Source: Beverwykella pulmonaria (lineage: Eukaryota > Ascomycota > Dothideomycetes > Pleosporales > Melanommataceae). From it: a stretch of DNA of 64,000 nucleotides. Under the pieces are notes generated by a model, which did not search any database, was not told the origin of the DNA, and worked only from the letters and a program-made list of their open reading frames with translations. The stretch lies in NCBI GenBank assembly GCA_001599595.1, contig BCHH01000003.1, forward strand, positions 2,168,263-2,232,262, given 5' to 3'. Shown here one piece after another: positions 23,352-35,838 of the stretch (within the stretch, counting starts at the first letter, position 1; the number at the start of each line of letters is the position of its first letter). Both the position numbers and the translations under genes were made by a program.

Positions 23352-23360
23352 CTAAGATCG
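23352..23360 (+). promoter_or_regulatory. CTAAGATCG box upstream of PKS
   Basis: A nine-base match to the core of the tandem repeat upstream of the ABC transporter, here followed by AG. It lies 641 bp before the PKS ATG. A nine-base match alone could be chance in a region this size. Confidence 0.25.
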
Positions 23361-23992
23361 AGTTGATCGCTGACGTACGCGTTTGGATCTCCTTGAATCT
23401 AGAAAGATTACTCAATCTTCTGGCTTATCGTTGGGCTCCGGCCTGGTACCCGGTTACTTGCACGCTTCCACTTACTATTAGCCTCAAGTGTACCGGGTAC
23501 AGAGCTTGTTCCCTGATCTAGGGACGTAAGTGTCAACAAGGACCAACCTCAACATTTTGGGTGCCCTTCTGAACCCCACCAAGTTACCTACTTAGAACAC
23601 TGAGATAGAGTATATGCCTGCTGCTAAAGTTCAATTATATGAACCCAGCGTGAGAGGCGGCAAGCTCAATTAAACGGAAGATTCCGCGTTATGATCCCAG
23701 ATATAGCGTAGTATATCAGCTTCGAATTAATCAGCTTGAGATCTAGGATAGCAGACCCAGAATGTGCCATCTTTGCGAATCAAGATAATTGTACATCACC
23801 ACGCTCTTCCCCGGATAGTTGAATCCCTCAGGCCTGCGGGTTGTCCACTGACAGTCTATGCGGATGTAGGACAATATACCCAGTCGCCCTTTTCTTGTCA
23901 GATTGAACACTTGTACCCTTCCCCCTCCTGGAGACTAGCAATTGCTCCGCGAGCATTACTCTCGGCGCCAAACCGAGTGTTGCTTGGCGACG

Positions 23993-26900
23993 ATGTCTCC
24001 GTACGCTCTCACGCCGACCGTGGAACGGGAAGAACACATGAACGTTGATACTGGTGGTCCTACGAATGGTGCTGTGAACGATCATGCCAATATCTTCGTT
24101 AACGGCCACGCAGAGCAGTTTATGAACACCACTTCTATTCAAGACGATTTTCACAATGGGCACGCGAATGGTGCCGTCAATGGCCATGTCGATGGAGCCA
24201 TCAACAGTCATACCAATGGCTTCGCTAGTGGTCACGTCAATGACGCCGCCAACGGTCATACCAATCACTTCACCAACGGCCACCCGGAGCACCCCTCTGA
24301 TAACGCTTCTGTCGAAAACGAAACTCCAAACGGGTGTGCAAATAGCATGGTCAACAATCTCACAAATATTACCGAAGCACCAATTAGCAATGGACAAACT
24401 ACACCCAATGAGAACGGCTCCAGCAACAACATAAGCGTTTCTCCCGAAACTGAAACTACCCCAGAAATAACATACGAGAATGCCTACATAGATGGGTACA
24501 CAGAAGGTTATACGAAAGGATACTCCAAAAGCCATACCGAACTCAAGCATCAGCCTATTGCGATTGTTGGCATGGCTTGTCGATTTCCAGGCAATGTCTC
24601 CACCCCCGACGAGTTTTGGGAGTTGTGTGCGCGCGCGCGTACCGGATTCACGGAGATCCCAAAAGAACGGTTCGACAATAATCGGTTCTTTCATCCCAAT
24701 CCCGGAAAAGGTGGAACAACGAACGCCCGAGGTGGAAATTTCCTGCAAACTGATCTCAGTGCATTTGACGCACCATTCTTTAGCTTCACAGCGCAAGAGG
24801 CAACTAGTTTGGATCCACAACAGCGGCTCCTTCTTGAGTGTACCTTTGAAGCTCTTGAGAGTGCCGGAATTCCGAAGCACAGCATTGTGGGCAAAGATGT
24901 TGGCTGCTTCGTTGGAGGATCATTCTCGGAATACGAGGCGGACTTATTCAGGGACCCAGAGACGATCCCAATGCATCAAGCAACAGGTGAGTACCATATA
25001 GAGAATTTGGTGAACAATGTTTAACGGAGGTAGGATGTGCGTTTGCAATGCAATCGAATCGAATCTCGCATTTTTTCGACCTCCGTGGTCCAAGTTTTAC
25101 TGTAGATACAGCATGTTCCTCCAGTTTGGTTGCATTGCACCAAGCCTGCCAGAGTATTCGCAGCGGTGAGTCTAGTACAGCAATAGTCGGTGCAGTCCAC
25201 CTCAATATGCTGCCCGAGTTCTGGATTTCCATGTCCATGTCAAGGTACGTGTATCTCTGGTAGCCCTTCTTCATAAATGGCACCTGACCTATGTGATAAG
25301 ACTTTTCGGAGAAGCTGGCAGATCATACGCCTTTGACCAGAGAGGCACAGGCTACGGGCGTGGAGAAGGCTGTGGACTGCTCGTCCTGAAGCCTTTGGAT
25401 CAAGCCATCAAGGACAACGATCCAATCCGGGCCGTCATTACTGGCAGCGGTATTAATCAAGATGGAAAGACTCCTGGGATTACAATGCCAAATGGCTCAG
25501 CTCAAGGTAAGATGTCTGTCGAAATACGTGGGGCCGATATCCTTTATGTCAAATTTTCAACGTGTGGGATATCGTGAGCACTGCTAATCGAGTTTACAGA
25601 ATCCTTGATACGGTCTGTTTATAAGGAAGGAGGCATGGATCCTGCCGATACTGGGTATGTTGAGGCCCATGGGACTGGAACACGAGTCGGCGACCCAATC
25701 GAAGTAACTGCTCTTCATAACGTCTTTGGAGTAGGGAGGACCAAGAGGAAGCCCTTGTTTATTGGGTCTGTGAAGTCAAATATTGGCCATCTGGAGGCTG
25801 CTGCAGGTAAGAACATCTGGAAACCCTTGAATGTCCCGCTTAAGTTAATGAACTTCAAGGAATCGCCGGGATTATCAAAACTGCATTGATGCTGGAACGT
25901 GGTTTTATCTTACCAAACTATGATTTCGAACAGCCAAACGAGAAGATACCCTTTGATGAATGGGGATTGAAGGTACCAACAACCCAAAGACCTTGGCCGA
26001 TTGGGAAACGCTGGGCGAGCATCAATGGTTTCGGCTTCGGTGGAACGAATGCCCATATTGTCCTGACGAAAGGACCTCTCGAGAGGAAGACGATGAAAGA
26101 GGAGATTGATACCAAGGCCCGCGATATGCTATTCGTTTTCACTGCCAATGACAAGGTCAGTACAGAACAGCTGATGAAGAATTTGGGCATATACTTGGAG
26201 CAACGTCCTGAGATCTTCGAAAATGATCTCCTAAGCAATCTTGCATACACACTTGGTCAACGGAAATCTCTCTTGCCATGGCGGGTCGCCATCCCAGCAT
26301 CTTCTTCGGTACAGCTTGTCGAAGCACTTTCAAGCGGCAAGATCTTCCCTGCCAAACAGGAACTCGACGCCCTTCGAATCGGATTCATTTTCACAGGGCA
26401 AGGCGCGCAGTGGTGGGCAATGGGCCGCGAGCTATATGAGCGATACCCTATCTATGCTTCTGCTCTTAACAAGGCTGATGCTCATCTTACCTCTATCGGG
26501 GCCCCCTTTTCACTACTGGAAGAACTACAAAAGGACGAGAAGACAACTCAAATCAACGCAGCTCATATGAGTCAACCGTCTTGTACCGCCATTCAGCTAG
26601 CCCTCACGGATCTATTGCGGTCGTGGGGCGTTCATCCATCAGCTGTTGCAGGCCATTCAAGCGGAGAGATCGGTGCGGCTTATGCCGCCGGAATCATCAA
26701 CTTCGAGGACGCAATGACAATAGCTTATCACCGCGGACGACTTATTCCTATTTTGAAGAAGAAGTTCCCTAACCTAGAGGGATGCATGATGGCTGTCGGA
26801 GCTGGGAAGGACGAGATCTTACCGTTAATTGAACGAATTCCTGAGTCTGCTGGCCAGGCAAAGGTGGCTTGCATCAACAGCCCGTCGAGCGTGACAATCT

Positions 26901-29900
26901 CAGGAGACACAGATGCCATTACAGAACTTCAGAAGATTATTGAAGAAGTCCACCCTGGAATGTTCGCGAGAAAGCTACAAATTGACACGGCTTACCACTC
27001 TCATCATATGAATTTGGTGGCCAAAGACTACACAGAATCCCTCGCGTCTCTTCAAGCACCCAAATCGTCCGAAGTCCGTTTCCACTCTTCTTTGCTCGGC
27101 CGCCTTGCCGACGGCTCAGAACTCGAAGCTTCATATTGGGTCCAAAACCTGACCTGCGCAGTCAGGTTCGATGAAGCGGTGCAGAGCATGTGCCAGCCGG
27201 TAGACGACTTTAACACTGGAGTTAATTTCCTGCTCGAACTTGGACCACACTCTGCACTTCAAGGGCCAATAAAACAAATATTGAAAGCCGCGGGGGGACC
27301 GGCGGCGAAGATTGCATACTCATCAGCACTAGCGAGAAAGAGGGATGCAGTGCAGACTGCGTTTGCTCTTGCTGGCACGCTCTTCGTCAAAGGTGCTTTG
27401 CTCAACATGGGCGCGATCAATTTCCCGAAGCCATTGGCCAAGGCACCCGCAGTTTTAACAGACATGCCCCGGTATCCATGGAACCATCAGTCTAAGTTTC
27501 TCCACAAATCTCGGTTCACAGAAATCCACAAATTCCAGAAGGACCGTCGATCAGATATTATCGGAGCTCTAGCCAGTTATTCAAATGAGATCGAACCAAC
27601 GTGGAGGAACATCGTTCGGCTTGACGAAATGCCATGGTTACGTCATCACCAGATCCAATCTTTGACTATCTTCCCAATTTCTGGATTCGTGGCCATGGCA
27701 CTTGAGGCTGCAGCTCGAAGAGCTTCATGGAAGAACATTCTGTACGACGGCTTAGAAGTGCGCAACCTCACAGTTGCTACTCCCGCCATGTTGTCGGATG
27801 ATGATCTAGAGATGACGATCACACTCCGGGCATCTCAGGGTAGCACCGTCACTTCTGGAATCTGCGACGAGTTTCATATCTGCTCTTGGACAAGTAGTAA
27901 GGGCTGGACCGAGCACTGCAAAGGCGTCGTAACTACTACAACTGTGGATTCGAATGAGGTTGACGGGGCCAGAGCCACGCGAGCCAAAGAAGAAAAGCTG
28001 AAGTCGAAAATCTCTAGCCTTACGAGCGCAGCAACAGAACCTGTTCTGACCGAATCGATGTATGAACGTCTCTTGAGTGTCGGTGTTTCCTACGGGCCTT
28101 CCTTCCAAGGCCTGCACGAATGTCGGGCTTCCGAAACCGCATCCACAGCATATATCACCCAGGCTAATACCGCTGAGGACATGCCCAATCACCATGAGTC
28201 TGATTATATCCTCCATCCGACATTGCTAGAACAGCTCATCGAGATGTACTGGCCAGTGTTGGGAGCCCAAGGACCTTTGAATACAGTTCATCTGCCCTCC
28301 TCTATTGGAAAGATCTCCGTCTCGTCGAAGCTATCAGAGTTCCTGACAGGGCCCGGAAGTAAATTACAGGCACTTTGTGAGCCGTTGTCTCCACTCTCGA
28401 ACATCAAATCCAACAAGTTGTCCATGTTCGCTATTTCGTCTCCTGACGCCACTGAGGCATTGATATCTGTCGAGGATCTAACCATTTCACCGATCCTTGA
28501 AAGGGAGCTAGGTGGAGAGGCTGAGGGATATCGCGAGCTTTGTTATAAGTTGGTTTGGGAGCCAGCTCTACAACAACCCACTACTTCCCTCAGTAGCGAA
28601 ACCCAGACAAATGGCGACTTGCCGCTTGCTATCAATGGAGATGTACACCGCCCAAGCACTGAGAATGTAGTTTCAACGCCTCAATTCGGCGCAGATATTG
28701 TCATCGTCCACGGCGAGACAACACTTCAACATAGTTTAGTCCGCGATCTGGCTAGTAGACTGACGGAGTCCACTGGTTGCATCCCAAATTCTGGCTCGTT
28801 GTCTACTGTTGACGGTAAAGACAAGCTCTGCATCTTCATCTCCGAGATCGATCAGCCGCTTCTTGCAAATATGGACTCAGCGGAGTTTGAAGCACTTCAG
28901 AACCTCCTTACTTCCGTCCAGGGTATGCTCTGGGTTGTGCGAGGCGCGTATGCCAATTCCAGACACCCGGACTCCAATATGATTGCTGGTTTGAGTCGAA
29001 CTCTTCGATCTGAGGGTACCCTCATGAAATTCATCACATTGGATCTGGATGCGGAGATGCAGCTCGCCGAGGAAGACACTGTCAAGATCATCCTTGATGT
29101 GTTTGGCGCATCTCTTGGCACCAACGGCTCGGTCGTAGAGACGGAGTTCATGGAGCGGGATGGCTCGTTGTTCACCCCCCGTATTATCAATGATGGTGAT
29201 ATGAACGAGTACGTACACAAGCAGGTGCAACCATCTGCAACGGAACCCGCTCAATTCACCAACACTGAGAGGCCGCTCCAAGGATCTATTTCCACGCCGG
29301 GCGCACTCGATTCCCTTCAATTCGACGACGATCAAGCTCAAGAAAGTCCTCTGGCTGATGACCAAGTAAAGATCCAAGTCAAAGCAATCGGTCTGACTCC
29401 CCGCGATGTTCAGGCTGCAATGGGCCATCTTTCCGCAAACGACTCTCTCGGGTTCGAATGCAGTGGTGTCGTAATGTCGGTTGGATCTTGCGTTTCTAAT
29501 GTTGCCGTCGGTGACCGTGTTGCTGCCATTACTACAAGCGGGTCCTTGTCAACAGTAACACGTGCGCACGACCGGTTTCTCGTCAAACTTCCGAATCATC
29601 TGTCGTTCGAAGCGGCGGCGACGATACCCATCGCATATTGCACCGCTTACCGCGGTCTCGTCGACCTCGCATCGCTATGTGAGGGTGAATCTATACTGAT
29701 TCATGATGCTGCCTCGGCTGTGGGCCAAGCCGCCGTCACGATTGCACACATGGTTGGAGCTGAGGTCTTTGCCACTGTGGACACCGTGGAGAAGAAGAAG
29801 GCCCTTCGAGAAGAGTATGACATTGCAGATGATCGCATCTTCTATAATGGCAGCGACGCGTTTAGCTCGGCTGTACTGGAAGCTACTGGAGGTGTTGGCG

Positions 29901-31526
29901 TTGATGTTATCTTGTCAACCTTCTCGGGCGGTGAGCTTCTTCGCGCAACTTGGACCTGCCTTGCCAACTTCGGACGCTTCATCGACGTTGGGGCTCGTGA
30001 CGGGAGCACCAACAAGGGTCTTGACATGATTCAATTCGAAAAGAGCCCGATGATCATGTCAGTCGATATCGCTACGATTGCCCTTGAGCGACCACAGATG
30101 CTCAAGCGGACGCTCGCCGATGTCGCCAAACTTTTGAGATATGGCAAGATTCAACCTGTTCATCCGATCCAAGTATTCGGCATCTCAGAGACCACTGCAG
30201 CATTGCAGAGCCTGCAAGGTGGGGATGTGCACGGCAAGTTGGTGATTGTTCCACAAGAAGATGAGCTGGTCATGGTAAGTAACAAAACTTCCCGATGGGT
30301 CGATGTCCCGCTAACGTAATACAAGGCGCCCCGATCGAAAGATCAAACCCACCTCCTACGTTCTGATGCAACTTACATTCTCATCGGCGGAACTGGCGGG
30401 CTTGGACGCAGCATGGCCAAATGGATGCTCGGCAGAGGAGCGAAACACATCGTCCTTCTTTCTCGAAGCGGCGCTGTGAAAGGAAAGGCCAAAGAGCAGA
30501 TTGACGAGCTCAATGCTGCTGGGGCCAACATTGTTGTGCGCCGATGCAACGTCGCAGATAAAGCTGATGTCGAGAGTCTTGTCTCGACGGGACTGGTCGA
30601 TCTGCCTCCTGTGCGAGGCATCATCCATGGCGCCATGGTCCTTCATGTGAGTATTCTAGATTTCAAGATGGTCTCAACCGTGACTAACATACCACCAGGA
30701 TGTCTTGTTCGAGAAGATGACCTACGACCAATACGCTTCCGTCATCGAGTCCAAGGTGAAAGGAGCCTGGAACTTTCACCACGCTCTCGAGCACACTCCC
30801 TTGGACTTCTTCGTCGTTATCTCATCTGCAGCCGGCGCCGTAGGCAACCGAGGCCAAGCTGCTTACGCCGCCGCCAACACCTTCCTCAACGGCTTTACCC
30901 AATACCGCGTTGCCAAGGGTCTCCCCGCTGCCTCGATCGATTTGACTGCCGTCTCCGATGCGGGATACCTCGCCGAAGATGCTGAGAAGGCTGCCGAAGT
31001 CGCGCGAAACCTTGGTAGCGACACCATCTGCGAAGCTGAAGTGCTCGCCCTCCTTGGCGCTGCCATCAACGGCAAGATGGCAAGCACGTGCAATCACCAC
31101 TGCATCACGGGCATGCGCATCACAGCCACCATGCGCCCCTTCTGGTCCGAGGATCCCAAGTTCACGCACCTGCTCAAGGTCGCCGAGGAGGCCGCAAAGG
31201 ATCTCAATTCTGGCGAGCCCGTCGCTATCTCTTGGAGTGCCGCCCTGAAGGCCGCTACGACGCGCGCTGAAGCCGAAGAGGTGGTCTGCAACGGGCTTGT
31301 TGACAACATTGCCAAGGTCATTAGCATGGAGAAGGAAGAGCTGGATATCACGCGCGCTCTTACCCACTATCCCTTGGATTCTTTGACTGCGATTGAGATC
31401 CGCAATTTCATCACGAGAATGTTCGAGGCGAATCTGCAGGTCTTGGAATTGCTGGCTAGCGGGAGTATTCAGACGCTTGCTAAGGCTATTTGCGCGAAGA
31501 GTAAGATTGCGTTACCGGCGGCTTAG
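23993..31526 (+). CDS. Highly reducing type I polyketide synthase (KS-AT-DH-ER-KR-ACP)
   Basis: Seven exons, 23993..24986, 25034..25244, 25301..25506, 25600..25806, 25860..30274, 30326..30646 and 30699..31526, give 2,393 residues. KS begins at about 185 with active Cys359 (DTACSSS), His494 (EAHGTGT) and His534 (SNIGH). AT has GHSSGE with Ser806. In DH, His1136 is kept, but the usual Gly four residues on is Ser and the expected catalytic Asp is Glu1330 (HPTLLEQ). A short region without a methyltransferase follows. ER is at about 1700-2010 and KR has GGTGGLG near 2036 and Tyr2174. The C-terminal ACP carries Ser2346 (LDSL). The first ~180 residues are an Asn/Gly/His-rich repeat extension. ATG 23993 is the first ATG of the frame. 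There is no release domain; the FSH1 hydrolase nearby fits that gap. The product is not predictable from sequence. Confidence 0.95.
24060..24300 (+). repeat. 24-bp coding repeat (octapeptide NGH repeats) in the PKS N-terminus
   Basis: About eight or nine diverged 8-residue units with the pattern x-x-x-N-G/D/S-H-x-N/D/E are encoded here, such as [32 protein letters not shown] and DAANGHTN. The units are 24 bp each. One unit is replaced by unrelated residues (MNTTSIQD). Confidence 0.75.
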
Positions 31527-32872
31527 ACGAGAGGTGTAATGAGGAAGTTAGATTCTGTTGTATCCTTTTCTCTTTTCTACAGAGTGCGTGTATATATTTT
31601 TTGGCCGTTAGAAGTACATAGGGTTTATCGATTGTGATTTTGACTTGTGGTCCACTTCGGTTGAGGCTTCCTGAAAATATGCCCAGTCCATTCCATGAAT
31701 TTTCTGTCTCCGAAATGGTGGACTCCAGCCGCCATGGGGATGCACGACTGGCATTGAATGATGGTACGAGCAATTGCACCTGACAGAATCCATCTGCTTC
31801 TCTACAAAAATAACTGGGCGGTGAAGAAAGAACAGGTGATAGAGAATAATTAGGGTGATGTACCGTCGTCGGTTGACATAAGTCGTTTCCCGCGAAGCTT
31901 GGCGACCCACCAAAAACACGCGACGCGTCTCATCACGTGAGCTTCAACAACGCCACACTACCCAATGTCGCCATGCTTGTTTGGCTCTAAATTGTTAAGC
32001 AACGCAGGACGAGATAAGGGGTTATTATTAGAAGCGCATTTTGCCATTATTACTAAGAGTGAGGCTAGTATTTCACACGCAGATTCAGATGCCCACGATC
32101 GACTAAGAACAAATCCACTCCCTAATTGTCTAACTTGTTTACTTTTGCATCTATAAGCGTGCTCATGAACGTACAATACAATGTCCACTATGCTTTCTAA
32201 ATGCTTCACAGCCTGCTTGTATAAAATGATATCGGCCTTGGTTTCTAAAATCCGGGTCTGGTGTAAAAAAGGTTAGAAAATAGGGGTAAAACTGACTAGG
32301 AAAGTGCGCACCCAGACTATTGCAGTTGAGAGACTACGGCATCAAAGCAGACCTTGCAAAGCACATAGAATTATTTCCATACAAAACAGAGGAGCGACTT
32401 GAAACAAAATCACTCTCTCTTCATAGCAGGGCGCGAGAAGCACACAAGCTTGGAGGAGAAGGTATGAAAGTGGCATACAATTCTGTTCATGCTGGACGAC
32501 TTGGACGGTTGGTAAGGCCCACTAGAGTGCGAGACATGATGCTCATCAGCGTCGATAAAAAAGGCATGAGTAGCAACGTTCCAATGCCTCTAATAACATA
32601 GGCAGACTAAGTATTGTCTGCATTCTTGCATTGATATCTCACCTAGCCGGCTATGCGTAGTGAAGGAATCCGCGACCACGAGTGCCTTCAGGGTAATGGG
32701 AGCTTATCGTTCATCGCATGGCTATGCCTTGAAACAGGAGGCCAGCGACGTCATTTTTGTCTGATGCCTCAGGTTGACGTCAGGTACGGATGGATCCCTG
32801 CACCGTTATCTGACCGTCGTGCCAAGGCCAGCCCAACCTCCGCCGACCACCGTGATAGGATATTGATCATCC
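31527..32872. other. Intergenic region downstream of PKS
   Basis: This 1.35 kb lies between convergent PKS (+) and USB1 (-). No ORF with protein-family features was found. It probably marks the right edge of the cluster, since conserved housekeeping genes follow. Confidence 0.5.
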
Positions 32873-33945
32873 TCATCCTAGTATGCCTATGCCTATGCCC
32901 TTTCGCGAGCTTCCCTTTCGTGTGCCCAAGTCGATGTTGTGCACGACATTTCCGACCTTCGCTTTGACGACGTCGAAAGGGGCCTCGGGCGCACCGAGGT
33001 GCTGGTGTACGTCTATGTTCTCTAGCAGGGCAATCCATTCAGGGACGGGATCCACCAGGTTCCACGCAATGCTAATGTGGAAGTTGTCGGTGCGGTCCAT
33101 GTTCCCACCGCCTGGCGGCTCCTTTTCGCCCTCCTGCGGTGGGCTCTTTCTCCTTTCCGTCGCATCATGCAGGGGCTCGTTCTCCTCCATCGGCCCGTCA
33201 CCTGTACCGCCCGTATATAGGCCGGGATGACCGCACATTTCTGCAGCACGATTACATGCGGCTAGCAGCCTGTTGAGCTCATCCTGGGCTGGCTTTGCGA
33301 TGCCCATGACGAGAAACCAGCGATTGCGCTGGAAGTTGGCCACCCATTTCAGGGTCGCGAATTGGATCGTAAACGGCCGGACGGCTGCCTTCCGCAGACT
33401 CGCCGTGAGCGCGTCGAGGAAGTGCTCGCGGTCGTCGGTCCGGATCTGCAGCGTGCGCGAGAGCGAGACGTGGAGGGGCAGCGGCGCGCCGAGGGGCGAA
33501 CGGAGCAAGGGCGTGATGTCGGGGACGGGGAGTGGCTGCTGCCGCGTCCTGTTTGCGCGGGCAATGGATTCTTGGATGGCCTCGATCAGCCCATGCAATG
33601 CCTCGGATTCTGCGTGCGAAGGAACCCCTCGGTCGCGTCAACCCAGCCCTCGTGGTGCTTGTCATGGCGCCAGGCAGACTCACACTCTAGATAGACATGG
33701 CTCGGCCAATTGCCCTCGACGTGCGGAACGGCCCGCTTGCGTCCGCCATGGAGGCTTGGGTCGTCGGTGGTGCTGGCGCGGGCGCTGGAGGCGTAGAGGT
33801 CGTGGAATGCGGCGGGGAGCGGAGGCAGCTCAGCAGGGACGCTGTCTCGCTTCCGCTTCTTGTTGGAGACGTGCTGGGCCGGCGCAGCCGTCTTATCTTC
33901 ATCGCGGCCGTCGTCGTCCGAGTCCGAGTACTGCACCAGCGACAT
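32873..33945 (-). CDS. USB1: Usb1, U6 snRNA 3'-end exonuclease (2H phosphodiesterase)
   Basis: Usb1 trims the oligo-U tail of U6 snRNA and leaves a terminal phosphate that stabilises it. Exons are 33684..33945 and 32873..33627, intron 33628..33683, 338 residues. The acceptor at 33628 was chosen because it restores HVYLEW, typical of the family; other acceptors give a stop. The two catalytic HxS motifs are present: HVS (His140, Ser142) in LPLHVSLSR and HIS (His271, Ser273) in DNFHISIAW. The N-terminus is acidic then basic (SDSDDDG, KKRKR), as in other Usb1 proteins. It is divergent from the PAL1-family gene. Confidence 0.9.
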
Positions 33946-34561
33946 GGTTGTGGTTGGCCGCGGTGCTGCTGTTGGGGCGATCCTGGGACAGGTGACGTTG
34001 GACCGCGAGTCCGGCCCCAATTTTATTATTTATCGAGTCCCACCCAAACCTACTTGTACTGTACCAACGCAAACAACACTCCAGCCCGCACGCGTGAATA
34101 CTATGTTTTATAAATCGCTAACAGGGCTTGGTAGCGCCTCCTAAAACTCTTGAAAAGATGACAGTTTATTATCATCTTGTGTTGTTGTGTTGCGTTGCTC
34201 CGCGTAGAGTGAGTTGGGTGAGGTGGGGACCTATTAATACGAGCTCCTTCGTAGGGCATATGACGTAGCCTCGGATTGGCTGCGGGTTGAGCGTGCCCTG
34301 CACCGAAATAGGAAGTGACGGAGGTCCAGATGGGCTGATGATGTGTTTGCTCGCATGGGGAAGCCGTTACGCGCGTTCCTGCCAAGATAAGAAGCAGTTG
34401 TTTTGGGACCTGTCCTGTCCAATTTGCTTTTGCTCTCCTGCACTTCTGCTTCTCGCCTCCTTCATCAGCTTGTCCGCCATCCATATCCACACCCACTCTC
34501 CGCACACCAAGCCCAGCTTTCGGTATCACCCATCCCAGGCTTACCAGCGTCTGTCTTCGCC
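33946..34561. other. Divergent promoter region USB1/PAL1
   Basis: 616 bp between two divergent starts. The right half is C/T-rich on the + strand, leading into the PAL1 start. The long frame crossing it (34101-34964 minus) is the shadow of PAL1 and is not supported. Confidence 0.5.
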
Positions 34562-35838
34562 ATGGGGAACGACGGGGATTTCGCCAAAGTGAGTACAGCT
34601 CTGACCTCCCGTGCAAGACTGCAGAGGCCTGACCGCGCAGGCGCACCACTCCCTCATCGACCCTCTGATTGAGCCCGATCCAAGCGAGGAGACGGGCCTG
34701 AACACGCACTTCAGATCGACCTTTGCGCCGAGCCAGAGCCCCCCTTCTCCGCCGGCCTCTGCGGGGCTCAAGAGCAGCGAATCCGTCGACGTCCGGCACC
34801 AGCATACGGGCAGCAGCGTCGAAACCAACCCATACCGCCGCTCCAGGAACCCCTCCGTCGCCAAGGGGCCCTCCCTCCACGGGGACGTCGCGCCTAGGAA
34901 ACGACACGACTACCCCTCGCCGCCCAGCTCGGCCAGTCCCCGCCGCGAGCACTTCTCGAATCACCGCGCAGAGGCCTTTGGGTCCATGGGCGAAGGCCGG
35001 CCTCGCAGATCCAGCCAGCCGTCTTCTTCCAGCCCGCTGAAGGACGGACGTCTCTCACGTGGGGGCTCGCTCCGCGAGCGCTTCCCGGGGGACAACTCCA
35101 TCCGCCCGCTCGACATGATCCGCGATGACACCAAGAAGGCCCACCGTGCCCACCACCTCCGGAAGAAGAACTTCCAGGGCGCCGATACCATCGATCGCCT
35201 CGACAAGTCCGGCTTCAGCTACCACCACGAGGGGCCCTATGACGCCGCCAACTTCTCCCGCAACATGAGCTGGAAGCACAGCCCCGTCGCCGCCGTCCGC
35301 GACTCGAACGAGGAGGCGCTGAGGGCCACGCCGAGGGAGAACATCATCGACGCAGTGACCAAGCACCGCCCGCTCGAAGGCGTCGCTATCGTGCCTCCTG
35401 GCCTGGAAGACAGATTCGGCCGCGTCCTCGACTACGAAGAAGGTGCCGATCTGATGCGCGAGCCTGGCGCCGACTACAAGCGGTGGCCCGGACAGGTACG
35501 TTTTCATTCTCGTCTCTCTCTCGTAAGCACACTCTCCTCACCATGTCCAGACGTACCTCCCGGGCGACCTCAAGGGCAAAGGCGAGCCCTCGTACTCGAT
35601 CGACAAAGCCCTCAAAGACCACAAAATGTATGGGGATGAAGGCATGGAACTGCTGGCCCGTCGCCGCCGCCGCAACCAAAGTCTCGGTGCCGCGGACGCT
35701 CCCGGCAACGTCCCCATGCAGTCTTTCCAAGACCAGGATCAGGCCGGTCTCGGACGCAGCAACACGACTGGCAAGAGCGTGGGGAGTGCTCTGAAGAAGC
35801 GCTTCGGCAGCCTTAGACGACGACGGCCTGAGACGTAA
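34562..35838 (+). CDS. Pal1-family cell morphology protein
   Basis: Pal1 proteins sit at the cortex and endocytic sites and shape growing fungal cells. Exons are 34562..34588 (nine codons), 34641..35495 and 35551..35838, giving 389 residues. The short first exon is required because the next exon has no ATG near its start. The protein is low-complexity and rich in Ser, Pro and Arg in its first half (NPYRRSRNPSVA). It has the family-like core PLDMIRDDTKKAHRAHHLRK followed by GADTIDRLDKSG, and later LKDHKMYGDEGMELL. The C-terminus is very basic (KKRFGSLRRRRPET). No catalytic domain or membrane segment is present, consistent with the family. Confidence 0.82.

Larger units (their letters stand above)
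21601..23992. other. 2.4 kb divergent region between FSH1 hydrolase and PKS
   Basis: This region holds the promoters of both genes, an imperfect duplication (22673-22880) and two elements shared with other cluster promoters (23166-23181, 23352-23360). A C-rich tract (CACCCCCACCCCCACC) lies near 22538. ORFs here are short and lack family motifs; no transcription-factor gene was found. Confidence 0.5.

Noticed and set aside
23942..23992. PKS start at 23942
   Set aside because: The codon there is TTG; the first ATG of the frame is 23993.
34101..34964. 287-codon minus-strand ORF opposite PAL1
   Set aside because: Antisense of PAL1 and its promoter; Arg/Gly/Ser-rich shadow with no family features.
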